Part shown: positions 42,951 through 52,459 of the stretch, in pieces | How positions within the stretch are numbered: position 1 is the stretch's first letter | How the letters are laid out: the number at the start of each line of letters is the position of its first letter | DNA from: Acetobacter suratthaniensis | Lineage (GTDB): Bacteria > Pseudomonadota > Alphaproteobacteria > Acetobacterales > Acetobacteraceae | Length of the DNA: 64,000 nucleotides | Direction of reading: 5' to 3' | Assembly: GCF_017377745.1 (NCBI RefSeq) | Contig: NZ_JAFVMG010000008.1 | Location: 1 to 64,000 of the forward strand | The notes under the pieces: model-generated | Databases searched by the model: none | What the model was told of the DNA's origin: nothing | Seen by the model: the letters and a program-made list of their open reading frames with translations, nothing else | Made by a program: the position numbers and the translations under genes

Positions 42951-43898
42951 TCAGGACACCAGTGTCCGATCAGCAAAGACCTGCCGCGTCACCCGAAAGA
43001 GGGTCTCGCGCAACCAGCGATGCACCGGGTCGGTATCCCGCCGGGGGTGCCACGCCTGAAACGCCTCAATAAACGGCAGGGGTAGCGGAAACTCGAAAGA
43101 CGCCAGCCCCAGCGCTTCCATGGAAATATTTTCGAGCACCATCCCCGGTATGGCCAGCACCAGATCGGTCTTGGCCATGGTTTCAATCATGGCATGGTAG
43201 TTCGGCACCACCATAGCGATCCGCCGTGTCAGCCCATAGTCGCGCAGGGCCCAGTCGATCGGCCCACGCGCACGCCCCCGCCGCGACACACTGATATACT
43301 CGTACCGCACCATGCTTTGCGGAGTAAGCGGTTCATTAAGAATGGGGTGCCCCTCGCGCACCAGACCATACATCCGGTCGCGGAACAGGGTCTGCCGCCG
43401 GATTTCAGGTTTGAGCGCATCCGTAGCCCCTATGTACAGATCAATACTGTTATGGCGCAGCGGGTCAGAGGCCGGATCATCTACCTCCGGGGCAAAAATA
43501 ATATCGCATTGCGGGCAATCCTGCCGCAGAGCGCGCAAAAGCGGCAGACCAATAGCGGCAATAATCAGATCATTGGCGCGGATGGTAAAGGTCGGGGCCA
43601 TATTGGCCAGATCAGCCAGTGCCTGTGTCTCTATCAGCGCATCAGCCAGCCGTACCACTTCCTGCACGCGGGCAAGAATACCCGTGGCGAAGGAGGAGGC
43701 CGTCATCCGGCGGCCGGACTGCACGAGAATAGGGTCGGAAAAAACACGCCGCAGCTTGGCCAGGTGGCGGCTCATTGCTGGTTCGCTCACCTGCATGCGC
43801 CGGGCTGCGGCCGACACGCTTTCTTCTTCCACCAGAACGTGCAGATACCGCAGCAGATCGAGGTCGTACTGTCTCATCCTTCCGGTTTTAGACATCAT
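42951..43898 (-). CDS. LysR-family transcriptional regulator
   Basis: A LysR protein of up to 315 residues. The helix-turn-helix is SVSAAARRMQVSEPAMSRHL with AKLRRVFSDPILVQSGRRMT; the effector domain resembles the NodD/LinR group (TFTIRANDLIIAAIGLPLL). Start uncertain: ATG 43898 or ATG 43877 (MRQYDLDLLR). It diverges from the DHA2 efflux operon with under 100 bases between, so it is probably that operon's regulator, responding to an aromatic or other toxic compound. Confidence 0.87.
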   Translation of the reverse strand: MMSKTGRMRQYDLDLLRYLHVLVEEESVSAAARRMQVSEPAMSRHLAKLRRVFSDPILVQSGRRMTASSFATGILARVQEVVRLADALIETQALADLANMAPTFTIRANDLIIAAIGLPLLRALRQDCPQCDIIFAPEVDDPASDPLRHNSIDLYIGATDALKPEIRRQTLFRDRMYGLVREGHPILNEPLTPQSMVRYEYISVSRRGRARGPIDWALRDYGLTRRIAMVVPNYHAMIETMAKTDLVLAIPGMVLENISMEALGLASFEFPLPLPFIEAFQAWHPRRDTDPVHRWLRETLFRVTRQVFADRTLVS

Positions 43899-43996
43899 CT
43901 GACGCAGAGACCAGATTTAATGGTTCCAGAAAGTGAAATCATCTTCTGCCTGAAATGAGGGTTTTGTCACGCACGCTTTGCTCTGATCATGCCGCC

Positions 43997-45658
43997 ATGA
44001 CACATCCCGCCCGCACTGAGCAGCCTGCTCCGGTCATTCATGCCGCACCAGCACTGCCGTCCTATATTCCGCCTTTTGGCCTGCGCACCATCATTGGCTG
44101 CCTTGGCATGTTGCTGGCGGTGCATGTCGCGGGGTTTAACGAGCATGTGACAGAAATCGGACTGGCCGATATCCGTGGAGCCATGCGTATCGGCCACGAT
44201 GAAGGCACCTGGCTGATTACGCTGTACGAGGCATTCAACATCGCCGCCATGGCCTTTACGCCTTGGTTTTACATGACCTTTTCAATCTACCGTTTTTCCA
44301 TTTTCATGACGGCAGTCATGGCGCTGCTGGCCATACCAGCCCCGTTCATGCCCGATGTCACATCGCTCTGTATCCTGCGGGCCATGCAGGGCATGACAGC
44401 AGGGTGCCTGCCACCCGTGCTCATGACGGTCATGCTCAAATACCTGCCCCCTGAAATCCGTGTCTTCGGCATCGGCGGTTACGCCATGAGTGCGACCTTC
44501 GGCCCCAATCTGGGCCTGCCGCTGGAAGCCTTCTGGTTTGAAAACCTTGGCTGGCACTGGCTTTACTGGGAAATCATCCCCATGGCTGCCCTTGCCATCG
44601 GCATGATGGCCTACGGCCTGCCCAAAGACCCTGTGCATCTGGAACGGTTCGAGAAGTTCAACTGGTTCGGACTAATGGTGGGGCTGCCCGCCATCATTTC
44701 CCTCGTGACCGTGCTGTATCAGGGCGACAGGCTGGACTGGTTCCGCTCTACGCTCATCACCCATCTGACATTCTGGGGGCTGGCGGCATTCGTGGTGTTT
44801 GTAATCAACGAAGCCTTTCACCCCAGCCCGTATTTTCGCATCCAGTACTGGAAGTCGCGCAATATTCAGGCATCGCTGCTTTCGCTCGTAGGCATTCTGG
44901 CCATCTGCTCGCTCATGGCCGAAATTCCCGCAACCTATCTTGAGGCCGTACGGGGCTACCGCCCGATCCAGACCGCGCCTGTCTCGCTGGTGGTAGCACT
45001 CCCGCAACTTGTCATGCTGCCACTTATCGCCGCCCTGTGTAACAGCGCACGGGTAGACTGCCGCTACGTGCTGGCTGGCGGCATGCTCTGTCTGGCCGGA
45101 GCCGCATGGCTTGGCACATGGCTAACACCGGACTGGGTGCGTGATAACTTCTACCCGATCCAGATGCTCCAGATTCTGGGCCAGCCCATGACAGTCATCC
45201 CCACACTCATGCTGGCGACACTGGCCATGGGGCCAGCGGATGGCCCCTTTATTTCAGGCATGGTCAACATGCTCAAAGGGCTGGCCAATGCCGTGGCGTT
45301 CGCGCTGTTTGCCACCCTGACGCGCCGCCGTGAGCAGTATCACTCCACCATGCTGCTCGGCCACGGCAGCGCCCATGCCACCCCGGCAGATGGTGCCAGC
45401 CCCATTGCCGGGCAGCTTGCCACAACCTCGCCCGATACCACGCATGTGGCGCACAACGCGCTACAGGTCTTTCACACCTACGTTCATGAGCAGTCGCTGG
45501 TACTGGCTCTGGCCGACATCTACCTGGGGGTGATGGTGGTGTGCCTTGGCTACGCGGGCCTCAACCTCGTGCTGCCAAAACGGGTTTATCCTCCCCGCGC
45601 ACCCGCACGCCCCACGCCTGCCACCACCCCCATACCCGCTACCAGCCCCGCTCCCTGA
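43997..45658 (+). CDS. MFS transporter, DHA2 (EmrB-like) drug efflux family
   Basis: A membrane protein of about 553 residues with the 14-segment layout of the DHA2 family. After a Pro/Ala-rich lead, the first segment is at LRTIIGCLGMLLAVHVAGF; ALRAMQGM-type motif appears as ILRAMQGMTAGCLPPVLMTV, matching the MFS signature. Late segments end at LALADIYLGVMVVCLGYAGL before a Pro/Ala/Thr-rich tail. ATG 43955 in frame would add 14 residues; neither start has a strong ribosome site. First gene of an efflux operon with a membrane fusion protein and a NodT-type outer membrane factor, i.e. a complete tripartite exporter. Confidence 0.9.
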   Translation: MTHPARTEQPAPVIHAAPALPSYIPPFGLRTIIGCLGMLLAVHVAGFNEHVTEIGLADIRGAMRIGHDEGTWLITLYEAFNIAAMAFTPWFYMTFSIYRFSIFMTAVMALLAIPAPFMPDVTSLCILRAMQGMTAGCLPPVLMTVMLKYLPPEIRVFGIGGYAMSATFGPNLGLPLEAFWFENLGWHWLYWEIIPMAALAIGMMAYGLPKDPVHLERFEKFNWFGLMVGLPAIISLVTVLYQGDRLDWFRSTLITHLTFWGLAAFVVFVINEAFHPSPYFRIQYWKSRNIQASLLSLVGILAICSLMAEIPATYLEAVRGYRPIQTAPVSLVVALPQLVMLPLIAALCNSARVDCRYVLAGGMLCLAGAAWLGTWLTPDWVRDNFYPIQMLQILGQPMTVIPTLMLATLAMGPADGPFISGMVNMLKGLANAVAFALFATLTRRREQYHSTMLLGHGSAHATPADGASPIAGQLATTSPDTTHVAHNALQVFHTYVHEQSLVLALADIYLGVMVVCLGYAGLNLVLPKRVYPPRAPARPTPATTPIPATSPAP

Positions 45659-45678
45659 CTGTTCGGAACACCCCTCGC

Positions 45679-46755
45679 ATGATCTACAGAAAACCCCTCC
45701 TTTATGCCGGATGCGCCGCCATGACCCTGTCCTGCCTTGCATGGCTCGGTTCACGGCTGGTGATTGGTGATGGTGTTCACCAATACACCAACGATGCCTA
45801 TGTAACGGCCGATTTTACTCTCGTAGCCCCTAAAATAGCAGGCCGGATCGACCGGGTGGCAGCGCAGGACAACGAGCGCGTAAAAGCCGGTGAAGAACTG
45901 GTACATATAGAAGATGACGACTACCGCGCCGCACTGGATGTTGCGCACGGCACCGTGCTGGCAGCACAAGGGGATGTCTCCAACCTTGAAGCCAGCCTTC
46001 GTCGTCAGGATGCGCTGATCGCACAGGCACAGGCTGCCGTGCAGGCGGATGAGGCGGATCTGGTGTTCGCCCGGCAGAACCTCTCCCGTTACCGCACGCT
46101 TTCAGCCGGTGGCGCCGGCACCGTGGAACAGAAACAGTCTTCCGAGGCGCGGGAGAAAGAAGCACTGGCCGCCAAGGCGCGTGATACTGCGGCTGTCAGC
46201 GCCGCCACCTTGCAGGTAGGTGTCCTGCGTGCGCAGCTTGAACGGGCGCGCGGTGCGCTCCTACGCGCCCGTGGCGATGAAAAACAGGCCGCACTCAACC
46301 TTTCCTACTGCACCATTCCCGCCCCGGTAGATGGCGTGGTGGGCGCACGCAGTGCGCGCGTAGGCGCATATGTTCACCCCGGCACGACAGTCATGGCGAT
46401 TGTGCCCACGCAGGAAGCCTACGTGCTCGGCAATTTTCAGGAAACCCAGCTTACACAGGTGCAGACCGGCCAGAGCGCCACACTCTGGGTTGATACCTTT
46501 CCGGGCCACCCGCTCAAGGCGCATGTGGATTCGATCGCTCCGGCCACGGATGTCGCCTTTGCCCCCATCCAGCCTGACAACGCCACCGGCAACTTTACCA
46601 AGGTGGTGCAGCGTGTGCCGGTCAAGCTGACATTCGACCCCGGCCAGCCAGACGCGGCGAAAGTACGCGTGGGCATGTCGGTTGAGGTCAAGATCGACAC
46701 GGCCTCTCACCCGCAAGGCCCCCATGCCGGAGATGTGCGCTATGTCTGGCAGTAA
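45679..46755 (+). CDS. HlyD/EmrA-family membrane fusion protein
   Basis: A 358-residue periplasmic adaptor. An N-terminal membrane anchor (residues 5-28) is followed by the lipoyl half-motif TNDAYVTADFTLVAPKIAGR and a long coiled-coil (about 90-215, rich in Ala, Gln, Glu and Arg). The returning lipoyl half (LSYCTIPAPVDGVVGARSAR) and the beta-barrel (AYVLGNFQETQLTQVQTGQS) complete the EmrA layout. It links the DHA2 pump to the NodT-type channel encoded next, whose ATG lies inside the end of this gene. Confidence 0.93.
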   Translation: MIYRKPLLYAGCAAMTLSCLAWLGSRLVIGDGVHQYTNDAYVTADFTLVAPKIAGRIDRVAAQDNERVKAGEELVHIEDDDYRAALDVAHGTVLAAQGDVSNLEASLRRQDALIAQAQAAVQADEADLVFARQNLSRYRTLSAGGAGTVEQKQSSEAREKEALAAKARDTAAVSAATLQVGVLRAQLERARGALLRARGDEKQAALNLSYCTIPAPVDGVVGARSARVGAYVHPGTTVMAIVPTQEAYVLGNFQETQLTQVQTGQSATLWVDTFPGHPLKAHVDSIAPATDVAFAPIQPDNATGNFTKVVQRVPVKLTFDPGQPDAAKVRVGMSVEVKIDTASHPQGPHAGDVRYVWQ

Positions 46756-48346
46756 ACCCACACAACGCCGGGCCTGCCCGCTACGGCTGCAACGCGCGGT
46801 GCTGCCTGTCGTGCTGGCGTTTTCGGCCTGTACCGTAGGCCCGGACTATCACACCCCTGAGGTCAAGGCTCCAGCCACATGGCGGCAGACGCTCCCCCCT
46901 GAAAGCAGCCAGATCACAAGCGCCACAACCGATGCACAGTGGTGGACGATTTTCCACGACCCGCTGCTGACCCGGCTGGAAGAAACCGTTGCACGCGAAA
47001 ATCTGGACTTAAAAGCCGCCTCCATGCGGTTGATGCAGAGCACCGCCGAACGCCGGATCGCCAGTGCGGCGCAAATGCCCCATATCGAGGGCAATGCGTC
47101 CTATGCCCGCGAGCGCGCCAGCACCAACGGTATCCTTGGCCTGCTTGGCACGATGGAGCGCCAGCAGGCAGGCCAGATCGCCAGCGGTACGCAGGGTTTC
47201 GGCCCCGCGGCCATGCCGGGCAGTGTGGGCAATCCGTCTTTCGACCTGCCGCAATACGGCATGAACGCCTCGTGGGAAGTGGATCTATGGGGGCATGTGC
47301 GCCGTCAGGTAGAGGCCGCCACAGCCGCCATGCACGCCACTGAAGACATGCAACGCGATGTGCTGGTATCCCTCATGGCGGAAACCGCGCAGGACTATAT
47401 TGCCCTGCGTGGCGTGCAGGCGCATAGCGCCATCCTGCGCAGCAATATCGCCGTTGCCCGCCACAGTGTGGAACTGACACGCCTGCGCTTTCAGCAAGGG
47501 GCCGCAACCCGGCTTGATGTGGCCGAAGCCACAGGACAGCTCCACAGCTTTGAATCCCGGCTGGCCCCCCTTGAAAGCCAGCAGGTACACCTCCTCAATG
47601 CGCTCAGCTTTCTGGTCGCCCGCGAGCCGGGGGCTCTGGATGCGGAACTGGGCAGGCCGCAGGCCATTCCCGTTACCCCACCCGCCGTGCCGGTGGGCCT
47701 GCCCTCGCAACTGGCCGAACGCCGCCCGGATATTCGTATGGCGGCTGAACGCCTGCACATGGCCACGGCCAGTATCGGGGTTGCCGTAGCGGATTTTTTT
47801 CCACGCATAACCCTTTCGGGCAGTCTGGATATTCAGGCCTTGCAGTTCAGCGGCCTTGGGTCATGGGCATCGCGCCAGTACGGTTTTGGCCCCACCGCCA
47901 CCCTGCCGATTTTTGAAGGCGGACGGCTGACAGGCCAGCTTCACCTGCGCAAAGCCCAGCAGCAGGAAGCTGCTCTGGCGTTCCAGCGCACAGTGCTCAA
48001 GGCATGGCAGGAAGTGGACAACGCCATGGCCGACTTTACCGCCGCCCAGAATGAGCGGGATCACCTGCATGAAGCCGTACAGGAAAACGAAACAGCCGTT
48101 AAAACCGCGCAGGCACAATATATTGCCGGGGCGTCGGACTTCCTGAATGTGCTGACCCTGCAAAATGCCCTGCTGTCATCGCAAAATGCGCTGGTGGATG
48201 CGACAACCCGCGTTGCCAGTACGCTAACACAGGTCTATCGCGCACTGGGTGGGGGCTGGGAAAACACCCCCCCTCTTGCCAGCACCGCCCGCACACCCTC
48301 CACTAACACCACGCCTGTTGGCACACCAACGGCAGGCAGGGGATAA
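46742..48346 (+). CDS. NodT-family outer membrane efflux lipoprotein
   Basis: A 534-residue TolC-like channel of the RND/NodT outer membrane lipoprotein family. The signal peptide ends in a lipobox (FSAC), then TVGPDYHTPEV, the usual start of the mature protein. Two OEP repeats follow, with ARENLDLKAASMRLMQS, LRFQQGAATRLDVAEATGQL, LAERRPDIRMAAERLHMATA and QYIAGASDFLNVLTLQNALL as family blocks; the C-terminus is a Thr/Pro-rich tail. It overlaps the adaptor gene by 14 bases, so the three efflux genes are one operon. Confidence 0.94.
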   Translation: MSGSKPTQRRACPLRLQRAVLPVVLAFSACTVGPDYHTPEVKAPATWRQTLPPESSQITSATTDAQWWTIFHDPLLTRLEETVARENLDLKAASMRLMQSTAERRIASAAQMPHIEGNASYARERASTNGILGLLGTMERQQAGQIASGTQGFGPAAMPGSVGNPSFDLPQYGMNASWEVDLWGHVRRQVEAATAAMHATEDMQRDVLVSLMAETAQDYIALRGVQAHSAILRSNIAVARHSVELTRLRFQQGAATRLDVAEATGQLHSFESRLAPLESQQVHLLNALSFLVAREPGALDAELGRPQAIPVTPPAVPVGLPSQLAERRPDIRMAAERLHMATASIGVAVADFFPRITLSGSLDIQALQFSGLGSWASRQYGFGPTATLPIFEGGRLTGQLHLRKAQQQEAALAFQRTVLKAWQEVDNAMADFTAAQNERDHLHEAVQENETAVKTAQAQYIAGASDFLNVLTLQNALLSSQNALVDATTRVASTLTQVYRALGGGWENTPPLASTARTPSTNTTPVGTPTAGRG

Positions 48347-48352
48347 ACCGGC

Positions 48353-49093
48353 ATGATTACACTTTTGCAGGCAGCAGAACGTTTGCAGGGCCCAGCCCTC
48401 GCCGTGCAGCATTATCCCTTGCCCGGCGAGGCGCCCGCAACCAACGCTCTGGCGACTGTTGCAAGGGTGAACCTGCCTGCTGGCCAGACCTTTACCCAGC
48501 CGCCCCCCGTGCTGGACAGGGATATTCTGACATGGATACACCGTGGCGCCGTGCGGGCCTGTGCCGCTCCCTTTCCGCCTGAAGACCTGACAGAAAACTG
48601 GCTGCATGCCATTGGCACCGAACCCAACGGCGCATCCCCCACATGGCAGGCCATGTGTGACAGCACCCTGATCCAGTTCCACATCCTGCCCGAAACACAG
48701 GAAGCCGCCCCGGAGCAAAGTGTGCGGCCAGCCTTTGCCGCACTGGAAGACGGGGGTTTTCGTATTCTGGCCTCTGGCTTTGCGGAGGATGACCCCGAAG
48801 ACAACCCCGAAGCCACGCTAACCATAACCGATGGCGCCCCCCTGACCTTACGCAGCAGAAGCCGCCTGCTACACGCCGCCCTGCCTCAGGGGGAGGGCGC
48901 AGCCTACCAGACAACGCCCGAACGCGCCCTTTTCCTTCTGGTGGTGGAGGGGCAGGCACGCATTGACGGGACCACGCTCCAGCCACAGGATGCCGCCCTG
49001 ATAACCGGCGAGGAAAACCTGACGGTGATAGCCAGCACGCAAAGTGTGCTCCTGCTTGTGGATACCCCCCTCACGCCCGAGAGCCTTTTATAA
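48353..49093 (+). CDS. pirin-like bicupin protein with reduced metal site
   Basis: A 246-residue protein that aligns best in outline with YhhW-type pirins: a first cupin ending before a Q-F-H-I-L segment (TLIQFHILPE), then the second half with GGFRILASG, LTLRSRSRLLHAALPQGE and FLLVVEGQARIDGTTLQPQD followed by ALITGEENLTVIA, the typical pirin tail. The N-terminal cupin lacks the usual H-x-H and later His/Glu pattern of the iron site; only HRGAV is evident. It lies seven bases after the efflux channel gene and is probably its fourth operon member. Catalytic activity is doubtful. Confidence 0.65.
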   Translation: MITLLQAAERLQGPALAVQHYPLPGEAPATNALATVARVNLPAGQTFTQPPPVLDRDILTWIHRGAVRACAAPFPPEDLTENWLHAIGTEPNGASPTWQAMCDSTLIQFHILPETQEAAPEQSVRPAFAALEDGGFRILASGFAEDDPEDNPEATLTITDGAPLTLRSRSRLLHAALPQGEGAAYQTTPERALFLLVVEGQARIDGTTLQPQDAALITGEENLTVIASTQSVLLLVDTPLTPESLL

Positions 49094-49541
49094 GGCTCCC
49101 ACCTGAAAACAGCCGACAGAGCAGAGGGCAGAACAGGCCCCTTGCCCCACGACACCTGCGCCCCCCTCCCTGCCTGAGCCTTTGCCCTGTCATGGGTCAT
49201 GAGCCGCTCCCTCCGGTTTCCTGCGCCACGCGCACCCGGCATGGAAAAAAGGGCAGCCTTGGTCATACCCCCATAAGCAGCCGGTTTCTGACATACTGCC
49301 ACACCCGCCCACATACCGCAGAAATCGGCTCTTTAACGGGCTTTCCGACCACCGCGATGCAAACAATCACAAGAACGCACCGACACGGACGAAACACGCC
49401 TCCACACAGAAAAGTGTGCGGCTGTCCAGCCCTTCCCGGCATGCAGCGTATGAAGATACAACATATTGGCATGCAATTTTTGCATATTTCGTATACACTC
49501 CATCTCTCTGAACACAGGACCAGACAGAATAAGGATGCAAC
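49094..49541. other. gene-free stretch with the antiporter promoter region
   Basis: About 450 bases without a convincing gene; frames present have no ribosome site or family likeness. Near the right end is a perfect dyad ATGCAA-TTT-TTGCAT (49471-49485) followed by TATACACT-like sequence (49492-49499), which suggests promoter and operator for the antiporter gene starting at 49542. No terminator for the upstream operon could be identified with confidence. Confidence 0.4.
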
Positions 49542-50771
49542 ATGGCAGAAATAACGGCACTTCTGGCTGATATTGGACTTTTTGTACTACTTCCGTGGAT
49601 ATTCTGGCGGCTCACCCGCAAGGTGCTGCCTATTGTCGTCTTACCGATTCTGTTGGGTATTCTGCTGGCTGCCTGGCATGTACCGGTCAAACAGATCGGC
49701 ATTCCTTCGGTTTATGGTACCGATATTGGCTGGGTCGCCGTTCTTGTGCTGGCTTTTACTGCCGGGCTGGAAATGTGGCAGCACCCCGGTGATGGCCCAT
49801 CCGCCCATGCTCTGCCGCAACCGGGCCTGTGGCGGCTGCTGACCGGCGCACTGGTCGCTTTAGGGGGGCCATTTCTGGTTGGCTCCATTCTGGCCTACAC
49901 ATTCTTCCTGCACCTACCGGGCTGGGCCGCACCACAAGCCGCACCGTGGGTTTCGGCTGCGTCAATCGGCTTGTGCATTGCCGTAAGCGCCCTGCCGGTG
50001 CTGATCGGTGTGGTACGTGAACTGGACCCGGCACACAAACCTATGGGGCAGCTTGCCCTTAAACTGGCTGTGGTGGACGATGCGGCTCTGTGGATCGGGC
50101 TGGCAGCACTCCAGTTTGCCGCACGCGGATCATCCGCCCTGCATGGCTGGACAGAACTGGAATTTCTGGCCATCGGGCTGCTTGTCGCTATGGCGGCGGC
50201 AGGCAACTGGGCCTCGCGCCATTTTCTGCACCCACCTACATGGGTTATCTGGGTAACGGTGCCGGTTTATCTCGCGGCTGGTTCATGGGCCAGCATGCAG
50301 CTTGGCCTACATGAACTCATCGGCGCCTATTTCGCCGGTGCGCTGATGCCGCCAAGCTGGGTGCGCCGCCTGCCCGTGGAAGAGGTCGGCTCGTTTGCGC
50401 TGATCTGGCTTGCCCCGCTGTTTTTCGGCCATTCAGGCATGAAAATTGATGGCGATGCCCTGACATGGCCTTCTGTTCTGGCCTCGCTAGCACTGGTTGC
50501 GGTGTCTATCGTTGCCAAGATTGTCGCGGTTTTCCTCTACCCGCCCACTTCGGGGCTTAAACTCCGCCAGACCCTTGGCATAGGCGCACTACTACAATGC
50601 AAGGGGCTAATGGAAATCGTAGCCGCCACCATCCTGCACCAAAAAGGCATGCTGTCAGAGTTTGCCTTTGCCGCACTGGTCGTGCTTGCCGTTCTGTCCA
50701 CCACGCTGACAGGCCCGCTGTTCAGGCTTCTGGCTCCGCCGATCCCGCGCGATCAGCCTGCCCGGCGTTAG
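49542..50771 (+). CDS. CPA2-family cation:proton antiporter
   Basis: A 409-residue membrane protein with about twelve to thirteen hydrophobic segments and the Na+/H+ exchanger-domain layout of CPA2 (Kef/NapA-like) antiporters. The ion-binding pair is the double Asp in KLAVVDDAALWIGLA; LPILLGILLA at segment 2 and LIWLAPLFFGHSGMKID near residue 290 are typical. No RCK/TrkA-N regulatory domain follows, so it is a short form. It probably exchanges K+ or Na+ for protons and may help in acid or salt stress. Its 3' end overlaps the convergent MocR-type gene by 50 bases. Confidence 0.88.
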   Translation: MAEITALLADIGLFVLLPWIFWRLTRKVLPIVVLPILLGILLAAWHVPVKQIGIPSVYGTDIGWVAVLVLAFTAGLEMWQHPGDGPSAHALPQPGLWRLLTGALVALGGPFLVGSILAYTFFLHLPGWAAPQAAPWVSAASIGLCIAVSALPVLIGVVRELDPAHKPMGQLALKLAVVDDAALWIGLAALQFAARGSSALHGWTELEFLAIGLLVAMAAAGNWASRHFLHPPTWVIWVTVPVYLAAGSWASMQLGLHELIGAYFAGALMPPSWVRRLPVEEVGSFALIWLAPLFFGHSGMKIDGDALTWPSVLASLALVAVSIVAKIVAVFLYPPTSGLKLRQTLGIGALLQCKGLMEIVAATILHQKGMLSEFAFAALVVLAVLSTTLTGPLFRLLAPPIPRDQPARR

Positions 50772-52278
50772 CAACACCTGCCTGACCATGTCGGGCATAA
50801 TCGGCCAACCTGCGTACGGCGGCCGTTATCCGCCGGGGTGGAATGGCCGCAAAGCCGAACAGCACCCCCTGCCGCGCCGGGGGGCCAAGATAGGTATCGG
50901 ACAGGGGCCGTAGCAGAATACCGCAAGCCCTTGCCCCGGCACAAAAAGCCCGGTCATCCTGCCCATCCCGCAAGGTGCCGATCAGGTGCACACCGGCGTC
51001 AGATGGCTCCATATGCAGGATGTCGCCCATATGCCGGTTCACGGCCTCCACCAGCACGGTCTGACGTTCCCGGTATATCCGGCGCATGCGGCGGATATGG
51101 GCAGCAAACTGGCCTGAACGCATAAAGGACAGGAGTGTCACCTGCTCAAGCAATGGCGGGTGTCGATCAATCACACTTTTTGCGCTGGCAAAAGCCGCTC
51201 CATAAGCGGGTGGCGGCACAAGCACACCCAGCCGGAACGTTGGCAGAAGGGATTTGCTGAACGTCCCCAGATAGAAAACCCGCCCTGCCCGGTCCATGCT
51301 TTGCAGCGCAGGCAACGTGGCCCCTGCGTAGCGGAACTCACTGTCGTAATCATCCTCCACCACCAAAGCGCCGCAGGATTGGGCAAACGCCAGCAGTTCA
51401 ACCCGGCGCGCCATGCTCATCGTCACTCCCAGAGGATACTGATGGGACGGCGTGACAAAAATCAGCCGGGGCGCTGGCTCTCTCCGCCGCCCTTCCTCCA
51501 CACACAGGCCTTCGGCATCTACTGGCACCGGCACCAACCGCGCACCTGCGGCAATAAATGCACTACGGGTGCCCCCATAACCGGGCTCCTCTATCCAGAC
51601 AGCCTCTCCGGGGTCCAGCAATACGCGAGCCAGCAGATCAAGCGATTGCTGCGAACCCGAAGTCATGATCACATCCCGACCTGCGGCCCGCAGGAACCGG
51701 GTTGCACGCAGGTTCTGGGCTATGGCCTCACGCAATGGCTCGTGGCCTGCTGCCGGGGCATAACCCAGCATATCCGGCTGTACCTGCCGCCAGCTACGCG
51801 CCATCAGCCTGATCCAGCTATCAAGAGGAAAAACATCAAAAGCAGGGACATCCGCCACAAAAGGTACCGGACGCGCACTCCCTCCCTCAAGCCCCATAGC
51901 GGCGAGCTGCCGCCCCCGCGCCGACAGAATGGGGCCGCCCCCCTCCCCCTTATCAGGCACCCAGTCAGGCTGAGCCGACAGCGATGGCAACACTGCCTCT
52001 TCAGGCAGGATGGACGCCACATAAACACCAGCCCCGCCGCGCGCATGGGCATAGCCTTCATCCGCCAGACGGGTATAAGCCGCCACCACCGTATTGCGTG
52101 ACAACCCCAGTTCCGCCGCCAGAACCCGGCTGGCAGGCAGGCGCGTACCGGCCTCCACCCGCCCTGTCAGAATGGCTTCGCGCAGTTGCGCGTAGAGCGT
52201 GACATAAACCGGTTGCCCCCTGTCAGGCTCCAGACGAAAACTCAGCAACGAACCGGATGCGGCATATTGACGGGGCAC
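50722..52278 (-). CDS. MocR/PdxR-type regulator (GntR helix-turn-helix fused to aminotransferase domain)
   Basis: A 518-residue fusion regulator. Residues 20-90 are a GntR winged helix (QLREAILTGRVEAGTRLPAS then RVLAAELGLSRNTVVAAYTR). After a linker, a fold type I aminotransferase domain begins near residue 140; MTSGSQQSLDLLARVLLDPG, VEDDYDSEFRY and the PLP-lysine segment YLGTFSKSLLPTFRLG are clear. Such proteins sense PLP or amino compounds such as GABA. It diverges from the amidotransferase/flavoprotein/amine oxidoreductase genes by about 180 bases and may regulate them, which would fit a GABA or polyamine theme. Confidence 0.92.
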   Translation of the reverse strand: MPRQYAASGSLLSFRLEPDRGQPVYVTLYAQLREAILTGRVEAGTRLPASRVLAAELGLSRNTVVAAYTRLADEGYAHARGGAGVYVASILPEEAVLPSLSAQPDWVPDKGEGGGPILSARGRQLAAMGLEGGSARPVPFVADVPAFDVFPLDSWIRLMARSWRQVQPDMLGYAPAAGHEPLREAIAQNLRATRFLRAAGRDVIMTSGSQQSLDLLARVLLDPGEAVWIEEPGYGGTRSAFIAAGARLVPVPVDAEGLCVEEGRRREPAPRLIFVTPSHQYPLGVTMSMARRVELLAFAQSCGALVVEDDYDSEFRYAGATLPALQSMDRAGRVFYLGTFSKSLLPTFRLGVLVPPPAYGAAFASAKSVIDRHPPLLEQVTLLSFMRSGQFAAHIRRMRRIYRERQTVLVEAVNRHMGDILHMEPSDAGVHLIGTLRDGQDDRAFCAGARACGILLRPLSDTYLGPPARQGVLFGFAAIPPRRITAAVRRLADYARHGQAGVANAGQADRAGSAEPEA

Positions 52279-52459
52279 GGCTTTTACATACGCCTCCTGT
52301 TCAGCAAAACACTATCGTGGAACAGGCCGCCACCGGTGACAAGCAACGAAAGAACCAGTGACCAATTGGCTCCTTCCATACGCGGGAATTGGCCCTAGCC
52401 CCACCGTCCTCCAGCATGCCATCCTGTCATGATTACCTATGTTTTATGCCGAGGTTTTC

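Noticed and set aside
49192..49554. 120-codon plus-strand frame in the gap before the antiporter
   Set aside because: No ribosome site, no family likeness, composition unlike genes here, and it overlaps the promoter-like region and the antiporter start.
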